From assembly GCA_900321665.1 (NCBI GenBank), contig ONWY01000023.1, positions 1 to 10,396 of the forward strand: a stretch of 10,396 nt of DNA. Direction: 5' to 3'. The notes below the pieces were generated by a model. That model searched no databases and was not told where the DNA came from. It saw only the letters and a list, made by a program, of their open reading frames with translations. How positions within the stretch are numbered: position 1 is the stretch's first letter; each line of letters starts with the position of its first letter. A program made the translations under genes and the position numbers. This document shows, one piece after another, positions 5,400 to 10,396 of the stretch. The stretch is from an uncultured Eubacteriales bacterium (GTDB lineage: Bacteria > Bacillota > Clostridia > Oscillospirales > Acutalibacteraceae).

Positions 5400-5447
5400 C
5401 TTTTTCTCCCAAAATTCCCTTTCGCTTCGCACGAGCGCCGCGAAGGG

Positions 5448-6332
5448 TTAAATTAATTGCTCCTTTTTCATGAGCTCAAGCAATACCTTTTCATGCGCGC
5501 TCTCCATCGGTGTCAGCGGTAAGCGCAGGTAGTTCTCGCCATAGCCCATCGCCGCCATCGCCGCTTTTACCGGAATCGGATTGACCTCGCTAAAGAGCGC
5601 ATTAATCAGCGGCAGGTACTGCAGCTGCATGGCAAGGCTGCCCTTGACATCGCCTTCAAAATACTTCTTGCACATCAGCGAGGTTTCCTTCGGCAGCAGG
5701 TTGGAAAGCACGGAAATCACGCCCTTGCCGCCCAGGCTGAGCACGGGCACAATTTGGTCATCATTACCCGAGTAAATGTCAATCTTATCACCGCACAGCT
5801 GCGCCACCTCGGCAACCTGAGAAATGTTGCCGGTAGCCTCTTTAATCGCGGCGATGTTTTCATGCTGCGCGAGTGTCGCCACGGTTGCCGGCAAAATATT
5901 GCAGCCGGTTCTCGAAGGCACATTGTACAAAATCAGGGGCTTGGTGGAAGCATCCGCCAGCTTCTCAAAGGAAGCGATTAAGCCGCCCTGGGTTGCCTTG
6001 TTGTAATAGGGGCTGACCACAAGCATCGCATCTGCCCCCGCTTCGCACGCATACTTGGTCAAATCAAGCGCATAGGCAATATCATTGCTGCCTGTGCCGG
6101 CAATCACCGGTACCCTGCCTGCCACCTGCTCCACACAAAAGCTGATTGCCGCCTTGTGCTCCGCATCGGTCAAGGTAGAGCCCTCGCCGGTGGTGCCGCA
6201 AGCGACAATGGCATCAATCCCCTCGGCAATCTGCCACTCGATGAGCCTTGCAAAGCTTTCATAATCCACACCGCTCTCGGTTAAGGGCGTGATAATCGCA
6301 GTGGCTGCGCCTTCAAAAATTGTGTTTTTCAT
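5448..6332 (-). CDS. dapA: 4-hydroxy-tetrahydrodipicolinate synthase
   Basis: This 294-residue class I aldolase-type TIM barrel condenses pyruvate and aspartate semialdehyde, the first committed step to diaminopimelate and lysine. The Schiff-base lysine is K164 in AAIKEATGN. The proton-relay residues are T48 in CGTTGEGSTL and Y136 in ILYNVPSRTG, with R141 binding the substrate carboxyl. YYNKATQGG (109-117) is also conserved. Length and both ends fit the family. On the minus strand the bases before the ATG (6330-6332) read AAAATAGAAAAATGGT, with no ribosome binding site and no promoter, unlike every other clostridial gene here. The first 20 bases also lie inside the zinc-ribbon ORF. I read this as the edge of the clostridial sequence rather than a natural gene overlap. 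Confidence 0.94.
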   Translation of the reverse strand: MKNTIFEGAATAIITPLTESGVDYESFARLIEWQIAEGIDAIVACGTTGEGSTLTDAEHKAAISFCVEQVAGRVPVIAGTGSNDIAYALDLTKYACEAGADAMLVVSPYYNKATQGGLIASFEKLADASTKPLILYNVPSRTGCNILPATVATLAQHENIAAIKEATGNISQVAEVAQLCGDKIDIYSGNDDQIVPVLSLGGKGVISVLSNLLPKETSLMCKKYFEGDVKGSLAMQLQYLPLINALFSEVNPIPVKAAMAAMGYGENYLRLPLTPMESAHEKVLLELMKKEQLI

Positions 6333-6930
6333 ACCATTTTTCTATTTTGGATGTGCTTATTCTTAATTTTTTAGAAACTAGTTCGAAAGCTTCATCTTTT
6401 GATGTTGTGTACCAGTCCAATTGAAGCAATTCATCTAGAACATTATCCTTTTTTTCCTTGAGCTTTATCAATCCGTCTGCTTTTTTCAGCCATTGGTCAT
6501 TGGCGTACCACTTATTTAAGGTGGATAATTCCAGATTCATCTCTTCGCTGATGAATTCTAAAGACTCTTCAGGGGATTGGGTCTTTTTATATTGCTTGAA
6601 GAATTCGGCAAAGACTTTCTTTTTGTTTACTTTTGGTTTTTCATCTTCAGATTCGCTTTTTTCAGTCTCTGTTATTTCATCTTCAGTTTCTTTAGGATCT
6701 GTTTCATCAGTTTCTTTTTCTTCGGTTTTAATCTCTTCTTCTGTTTTTGCACCCTTTTCCTCATCAGCAGTTCCATTTGAAACCTTTTCAGGTTTTTTAA
6801 GTTCGATGGTTATGCTGTCGCTGTCAAAATTCTCATCTATCAAGCTAAAACAATGGGAACAAAACTTATTTTTAGCATCATTCAGTTTTCCACATTGTGG
6901 ACATTTTTTTCTATCATTTTCCAAAGACAC
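6313..6930 (-). CDS. Zinc-ribbon protein with acidic linker and two helical repeats, 3' end probably replaced
   Basis: The 205-residue ORF starts with a zinc ribbon: C10, C13, C24 and C27 in CPQCG and FCSHC. A strongly acidic Glu/Thr/Lys-rich segment (about 55-100) follows, then two copies of a helical unit ending in KWY: about 119-146 (ESLEFISEEM then LNKWYAND) and about 177-205 (EAFELVSKKL then IEKWYEKHNF). The function is unknown. The layout suggests a soluble archaeal protein with two helix-turn-helix-like modules. The start is GTG at 6928-6930 with GAGGGTG upstream. The last six codons coincide with the first 20 bases of dapA in another frame, so the natural C-terminus may be longer and replaced here by bacterial sequence. 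Its very AT-rich codon use contrasts sharply with dapA. Confidence 0.65.
   Translation of the reverse strand: MSLENDRKKCPQCGKLNDAKNKFCSHCFSLIDENFDSDSITIELKKPEKVSNGTADEEKGAKTEEEIKTEEKETDETDPKETEDEITETEKSESEDEKPKVNKKKVFAEFFKQYKKTQSPEESLEFISEEMNLELSTLNKWYANDQWLKKADGLIKLKEKKDNVLDELLQLDWYTTSKDEAFELVSKKLRISTSKIEKWYEKHNF
6328..6345. other. Probable sequence join, clostridial to archaeal
   Basis: dapA, from its ATG at 6332 leftward, is GC-rich clostridial sequence with no upstream signals. From about 6336 rightward everything is AT-rich with archaeal-style genes. The zinc-ribbon ORF reads straight into dapA. The common bases TATGAA could have served as a short homology at the join. Confidence 0.6.
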
Positions 6931-6995
6931 TTTAACACCCTCAACTATTTAAATTTTTGTTATATAGAATATTTATAATTTTATAAATAAATTGA

Positions 6996-7015
6996 ATATT
7001 TTTTAATTTCGTTCG
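6996..7015 (-). promoter_or_regulatory. Weak archaeal promoter candidate for the zinc-ribbon gene
   Basis: On the minus strand GAACGAAAT is followed by the AT-rich TAAAAAATA, resembling a BRE followed by a TATA box. The same GAACGAAAT precedes the TATA box of the amidohydrolase gene (8042-8050). A start near 6975 would leave a leader of about 45 nt. The surrounding region is so AT-rich that other TATA boxes (for example around 6972-6990) are equally possible. Confidence 0.3.
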
Positions 7016-7021
7016 AGTGTG

Positions 7022-7107
7022 TTTGGTTTAATTTATTTTTTTAAGTGGGGTGGTTTTGGTTTAATTATTTTATTTGGGGCTATCATTGGTGTGTTTTTGG
7101 CTTAATT
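7022..7107. repeat. T/G-rich degenerate repeats in archaeal intergenic DNA
   Basis: TTTGGTTTAATT occurs at 7022-7033 and 7055-7066, and TTTGGCTTAATT at 7096-7107. Each of the first two is followed by a T-run and GGGG. A related GGTTTTGTTTAATTA lies at 8113-8127 over the DUF447 stop. The plus strand is almost free of C across this part, so the region is strongly strand-skewed. Otherwise the gap between the zinc-ribbon and amidohydrolase genes (6931-7207) holds no gene that I can see. Confidence 0.5.
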
Positions 7108-7207
7108 TTCAATGGAACTACAGAGTGAATTATTCTGGAAAATTAGTTATCTGCTTTTAAAGAGGATTTGTATGGGTGTTTATAAAGTATGGTGTGTTTT
7201 TATTTTT

Positions 7208-8008
7208 TTAAACTTTCACATTCAATAATCTTTTAGCATTTTCATACAGTATTTGGTTTCTCTCGGATTTGCTGAGGTCTATCTTGTCAAACATTTCCAT
7301 CTCACTTTCAGACTCCCACATTGGAAAATCAGTTGCCCACATCACCTTGTCTGTTCCATAGGCATGGATTAAATCTTCAGCTGTCTGAGGACTAAGTGAA
7401 TAAAAGCTTGAACATGTGTCGACCATGATGTTTTCATAATCTTTGAGTTCTTTTGTAGCCTCTTCCCATATGCTCCATCCGCCGAAGTGAGCTCCAATAA
7501 ACAAGGTGTCTGGAAATGCTTCAAGAAGCGGCTTGAACTGCTCCGGATTTGAGTAATTGTATCTGAAGTCTCCAGTGTGGATAAGCATGGGCAGTTCCCT
7601 TTCACTTATCTGCCGGACCATTTCAAATGTCTTGTCTTCATTTAAAGCAAATTGCTGGAAATCCGGATGAATTTTAATTCCTTTAAGGCCGAGTTCAACC
7701 AGGTAGTCCAGGTCTTTTTCCACATTTTCACTATCTGGATGCAATGTTCCAAAACCAGTAAACAAATCAGGATGTGCATTGACTTCAGAAGCTATGAATT
7801 CATTTATGGATTTTACCTGCTTCGGCACTGTAGCTACTGAGTGGATTAGATAGTGAACGACTCCCACTTTGTTGCCGTCTTTTATCAAATCATCTATCTG
7901 TCCATTCAATGACATGTGGAGGTCGTAGAAATCGCCAATTCCTTCAACAGCTCTTGCTGCAATTTTATTCGGATATATGTGACAATGGGAGTTGATTACT
8001 TTTTGCAT
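7208..8008 (-). CDS. Amidohydrolase family 2 (TIM-barrel metal hydrolase)
   Basis: The 266-residue protein belongs to the amidohydrolase-2 family, related to decarboxylases such as ACMSD. The metal ligands are visible in order: H8 and H10 in NSHCHIYP, H114 in GIKIHPDFQ, H144 in LIHTGDF, H174 in IGAHFGG and D227 in MWATDFP. A single divalent metal site and a hydrolase or decarboxylase reaction are expected, but the substrate cannot be told. I chose the ATG at 8006-8008 because the HxH strand should begin within a few residues. Longer forms would add a polar tail with no counterpart. AAGTGA sits about ten bases upstream, and a TATA-like box lies at 8035-8042. It is on the same strand as the DUF447 gene upstream, separated by 116 bp, so it probably has its own promoter. 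Confidence 0.82.
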   Translation of the reverse strand: MQKVINSHCHIYPNKIAARAVEGIGDFYDLHMSLNGQIDDLIKDGNKVGVVHYLIHSVATVPKQVKSINEFIASEVNAHPDLFTGFGTLHPDSENVEKDLDYLVELGLKGIKIHPDFQQFALNEDKTFEMVRQISERELPMLIHTGDFRYNYSNPEQFKPLLEAFPDTLFIGAHFGGWSIWEEATKELKDYENIMVDTCSSFYSLSPQTAEDLIHAYGTDKVMWATDFPMWESESEMEMFDKIDLSKSERNQILYENAKRLLNVKV

Positions 8009-8034
8009 GTTTATTTCACTTCTTGTTTTATTTC

Positions 8035-8050
8035 TATTTATATTTCGTTC
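8035..8050 (-). promoter_or_regulatory. Archaeal BRE/TATA-type promoter of the amidohydrolase gene
   Basis: On the minus strand GAACGAAA is followed directly by TATAAATA (8035-8042), close to the archaeal pattern of a purine-rich BRE and a TATA box. A start about 26 bases downstream of the box falls near 8012, only a few bases before the ATG, so the mRNA may be nearly leaderless. Confidence 0.45.
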
Positions 8051-8069
8051 AATATGATTTAAATTTATT

Positions 8070-8083
8070 TGCATATATATGCA
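8070..8083. promoter_or_regulatory. 14-bp perfect palindrome upstream of the amidohydrolase gene
   Basis: TGCATATATATGCA is a perfect palindrome about 20 bp upstream of the BRE/TATA-like element. It could be the site of a dimeric regulator. Being AT-rich it may also be chance. Confidence 0.35.
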
Positions 8084-8124
8084 TTGATTTAATTTATTTT
8101 GGAGAAATTATTGGTTTTGTTTAA

Positions 8125-8766
8125 TTATTGGTCAACTTCATATCCTATTTTTTTCATATTCTCTCCAAGTATCTGCATCGCCTTTTTGGTATCATCGTCT
8201 GCGACTCTGTCAATAATGCGTTTGTTTTCATTAAATCTGCCGACATAATATTCCTGCTGCTCTGGTGGAACCAGCTGGATGCGGGTGAAATTGGAAAGTG
8301 ATTCGATTAAGCAGTGGATTCCACGGTTCATAGCACGTGCTCCCGGATGATTGATTACTATTTCTGTTGCATCTGCATCTACAAGGTATGCTTCGCCATG
8401 GCTGGTTACATGATCTTTAATCTTGTCCTGTTTTTCAATATTAGTAACCTCACAGACTACATATGCATCTGCATCTTTTAAAATTGCAATGTCTTCATCG
8501 TCTGTGAATTTATCAGCATCAAGATTGCCTACTGTTGAGTTTACAAAGTTCAGGGAATTTTCTGTGATGTTTATAACATATCTTTTAGTTTCCATGACAT
8601 TTGCAAGAGTATGTGTGCCTACAAACAGCCGGCATCCTAATTTGTCCAGGCCCTTGCATTGAATGCCTATCGGAGCTGCGTTTTTAACCCCTTCTTTGTT
8701 CATGGTAGTGTATATTCCTTCATATTTAATGCCTTCATGTATTCCAACAGTCCTTAAATCTATCAT
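8125..8766 (-). CDS. DUF447 family protein
   Basis: The 213-residue protein matches DUF447, a family known mainly from methanogens and related to FMN-binding split-barrel proteins. Characteristic parts are the opening IHEGIKYEGIYTT followed by NAAPIGI, a segment resembling flavin-reductase-like cores, then GTHTLANV, and later HPGARAMNRG near the middle. The role is not known; flavin binding is an inference from the fold. The ATG at 8764-8766 is preceded by AGGTGATTGA, a textbook archaeal ribosome binding site (GGTGA five bases away). This is the best single argument that the 6.3-8.8 kb stretch is archaeal. Only about 20-25 bp of upstream sequence remain before the join at about 8790, so its promoter is missing. 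Confidence 0.85.
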   Translation of the reverse strand: MIDLRTVGIHEGIKYEGIYTTMNKEGVKNAAPIGIQCKGLDKLGCRLFVGTHTLANVMETKRYVINITENSLNFVNSTVGNLDADKFTDDEDIAILKDADAYVVCEVTNIEKQDKIKDHVTSHGEAYLVDADATEIVINHPGARAMNRGIHCLIESLSNFTRIQLVPPEQQEYYVGRFNENKRIIDRVADDDTKKAMQILGENMKKIGYEVDQ

Positions 8767-8774
8767 TCAATCAC

Positions 8775-10091
8775 CTATGGTTTTATATTATATTCTTGAA
8801 TTTTTAATGGATATATATCACCTGCTTTTAGATAATGACGATCAAAGAAATAATCTATATTGCTTAATTTTAATCCCTCTGCTAAGTATTTAACTTTAGA
8901 CATATCTTGATGTGCATATGAAATGAATACTTTTTTATATTTATGTGCTACCATCCTGGGATTCCATTCTCGGGGATTGTCTACTATATGAGTTATAAAA
9001 CGCATTTCTCCAATTGGTATCCCGTTTTTAGACACTATTACTTTACAAAATAATTCATTTACATTAATATCCTTTTGAACAAAATACTCAAAACTACATT
9101 TTTTGAAAGTCCCTTTCCAAATAATACTTGTCTTTTCTGACATCAATAAACGATCTCCTGCAATGGAGAACAAAACATCAACTTTATCTCCATCACTCAA
9201 TTTCTCTTCTAGTGGTATATACTCACGGCGTTCTGCATCAATTTGTGATTCTTTAGATAATAACTTGACTTTTTCTGTTTCCTCAAATACATGTAGGTAT
9301 ACTTGAACCAACATATGAGTCTGCATTTTTATCTCAGCCGGAGCAAAAACCGAGCAATAAACAGTATCATTTTGAGAGGCCATATTACCTATCGCATTTC
9401 CAATCAGATATGGCAAAGTGAACATTGGTGTCAAGAAACCTCCTATAAGGGCTCCCGCTGTAGCTAATGTAGCACCGGCCATTAATGATGTATTATGTTC
9501 TCTTAAATTAACACAACTATCCTTATTGGGAGCCGGAATATATGTAAAATTTTCATTTTGTTGATATTCTTTAGGAGGAATGCAATTGCTATCTGGATTA
9601 TCACTATGTAGAGCCATATCGGAACATATTTCTTCCATATCATTAACAGCCGTATCAGCAGAATATGAGATGTCACTATCTACAGTATTATTTAGCAAAA
9701 CCAGAAGACTATCTCGTAAATAGCCAAAGCAAGATTCCGGATGAGGAAAAGCATCAATCCAATTGAGATTCTTTAGATAGTATTTTTTAGCTCCTGAAAA
9801 TGTTGCTTCTGAAATACGAAAGGTTAATATTGGTATTTTATTTTCGGATGCTATTTCTATTTCCCTATCCGTTTGCGTAGAAGCATTAAAATCTTTAGAA
9901 AAAACTACTACCATCACTCTACTTTCATCTATAGCATTAACTATTGCGCCTGCCCATACAATCCCCTTGGGGATATCACGATATGCGACAAAACATCGAA
10001 TTCCATACTTTTCAAGGAATCCACATATTCCCTCTGCGATCTTCTGATCTTTGCAAGAATAACTTATGAAAACATCGTATTTTTGCTCCAT
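8775..10091 (-). CDS. Dual-TIR protein, C-terminal TIR truncated
   Basis: The 438-residue ORF has four parts. The first is an N-terminal TIR domain (about 4-130): YDVFISYSCKD, AYRDI, VVVFSKDF and REIEIA, where E77 sits at the NADase glutamate position. The second is a glycine-rich hydrophobic segment (about 203-238) that could insert in a membrane. The third is a beta-rich middle (about 243-370, with VFAPAEIKM and GEMRFITHI). The fourth is the start of a second TIR (387-434): KKVFISYAHQD then YFFDRHYLKAGDIYP. That domain needs roughly 80 more residues and stops at the join. TIR proteins of this kind act in bacterial defence or signalling by consuming NAD+ or making signalling nucleotides. Activity here is an inference. 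No Shine-Dalgarno is visible before the ATG at 10089-10091, as is common in Bacteroidota. Confidence 0.8.
   Translation of the reverse strand: MEQKYDVFISYSCKDQKIAEGICGFLEKYGIRCFVAYRDIPKGIVWAGAIVNAIDESRVMVVVFSKDFNASTQTDREIEIASENKIPILTFRISEATFSGAKKYYLKNLNWIDAFPHPESCFGYLRDSLLVLLNNTVDSDISYSADTAVNDMEEICSDMALHSDNPDSNCIPPKEYQQNENFTYIPAPNKDSCVNLREHNTSLMAGATLATAGALIGGFLTPMFTLPYLIGNAIGNMASQNDTVYCSVFAPAEIKMQTHMLVQVYLHVFEETEKVKLLSKESQIDAERREYIPLEEKLSDGDKVDVLFSIAGDRLLMSEKTSIIWKGTFKKCSFEYFVQKDINVNELFCKVIVSKNGIPIGEMRFITHIVDNPREWNPRMVAHKYKKVFISYAHQDMSKVKYLAEGLKLSNIDYFFDRHYLKAGDIYPLKIQEYNIKP
8786..8793. other. Probable sequence join, archaeal to a third source
   Basis: Reading the TIR gene on the minus strand, the second TIR domain follows its family up to KIQEY. 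It then changes to NIKP and a stop inside the DUF447 leader (ATATAAAACCATAG). The bases TATA/ATAT on both sides make the exact join ambiguous by a few bases. Confidence 0.6.
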
Positions 10092-10136
10092 AGCGCCTAT
10101 TATATACTATTGGTATAAATCAATCTTTAATATTAA

Positions 10137-10396
10137 TTAACGGAAATTTGCATAAAATCTTAAGCGGTCAAAACGCAAAATCATAGGTATTGCCAACATG
10201 AGGAAACTATCATATTTCATACTAGCCGGATCACGGCGGCGTAATTCTCTATTAGAACAAATATCCAAATGCTTCGGAGATTGAGTTGCATTCTTTAGGT
10301 TCTTCAAATATTTATTTCGCTGGTCTCCAAAGAGATGTTCAAACCTATGCATCTCTTCTAGTCCGAAAGGCTCATAACCAAGAATAAGTTTTTCTA
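10137..10396 (-). CDS. Unrecognised protein, C-terminal part only
   Basis: The reading frame is open to the right edge and ends at TAA 10137-10139. The visible 86 residues begin EKLILGYEPFGLEEMHRFEH, followed later by KHLDICSNRELRRRD and a final aromatic/basic IPMILRFDRLRFYANFR. An internal ATG at 10350-10352 is not needed, since the frame continues upstream of it with sensible sequence. I do not recognise the family. It lies 45 bp before the TIR gene on the same strand, close enough for one transcript, so it may be a functional partner of the TIR protein. No membrane segment or known motif is evident in this part. Confidence 0.6.
   Translation of the reverse strand, partial: EKLILGYEPFGLEEMHRFEHLFGDQRNKYLKNLKNATQSPKHLDICSNRELRRRDPASMKYDSFLMLAIPMILRFDRLRFYANFR

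Noticed and set aside
4299..5456. Plus-strand ORFs of 212 and 167 codons opposite lysA
   Set aside because: They are antisense shadows of lysA, whose motifs are all intact.
6458..6952. Plus-strand Ser/Phe-rich ORF opposite the zinc-ribbon gene
   Set aside because: It is the complement of the Glu/Lys-rich linker, hence low-complexity Ser/Phe; the zinc ribbon is on the minus strand.
7108..7146. ATTTTC ... GAAAAT inverted repeat in the archaeal gap
   Set aside because: Six-base AT-rich arms more than 25 bases apart are expected by chance in this composition.

Overview
The window reads as three stretches of DNA with different gene styles, meeting at two abrupt joins. Positions 1 to about 6330 look like a gut Clostridia genome (Oscillospirales-like). 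Genes there are moderately GC-rich with strong AGGAG-type ribosome binding sites, sigma-A promoters, Rho-independent terminators and a guanine riboswitch. Positions about 6330 to 8790 look like a Methanobrevibacter-type methanogen. The genes include a DUF447-family protein, intergenic DNA is very AT-rich, ribosome binding sites are of the GGTGA type and there is a BRE/TATA-like box. Positions about 8790 to 10396 look bacterial, AT-rich and without clear Shine-Dalgarno sites, perhaps Bacteroidota. They carry a TIR-domain gene whose second TIR domain is cut off exactly at the join. These lineage assignments are inferences from sequence style and family membership, not from database searches.

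Clostridial part. A hairpin-repeat array (1-96) precedes xpt (minus strand), whose 200-nt leader holds a guanine riboswitch and an attenuator. Next is a flavin reductase-rubredoxin fusion (Hrb-like, minus), divergent from a Cof-type HAD phosphatase (plus). Their two promoters appear to share one palindromic -35 hexamer, and a 26-bp palindrome overlaps the plus promoter. After a bidirectional terminator comes a possible small minus-strand transcript with a 26-codon ORF, then a DUF3800 gene with a strong promoter and a GC-rich structured leader. Last is dapA-lysA, two enzymes of lysine and diaminopimelate synthesis, transcribed on the minus strand.

Archaeal-type part. All three genes are on the minus strand: a DUF447 protein, a TIM-barrel amidohydrolase, and an acidic zinc-ribbon protein with two copies of a helical repeat. 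The zinc-ribbon ORF runs into the dapA start region, and dapA has no visible ribosome binding site or promoter there.

Right end. A dual-TIR protein (N-terminal TIR, glycine-rich hydrophobic segment, beta-rich middle, truncated C-terminal TIR) lies 45 bp downstream of an unrecognised gene that runs off the window. In an intact genome this pair might be a defence or signalling operon.

The simplest reading is a chimeric metagenome contig. The joins at about 6330 and 8790 should be verified before any gene neighbourhood across them is interpreted.
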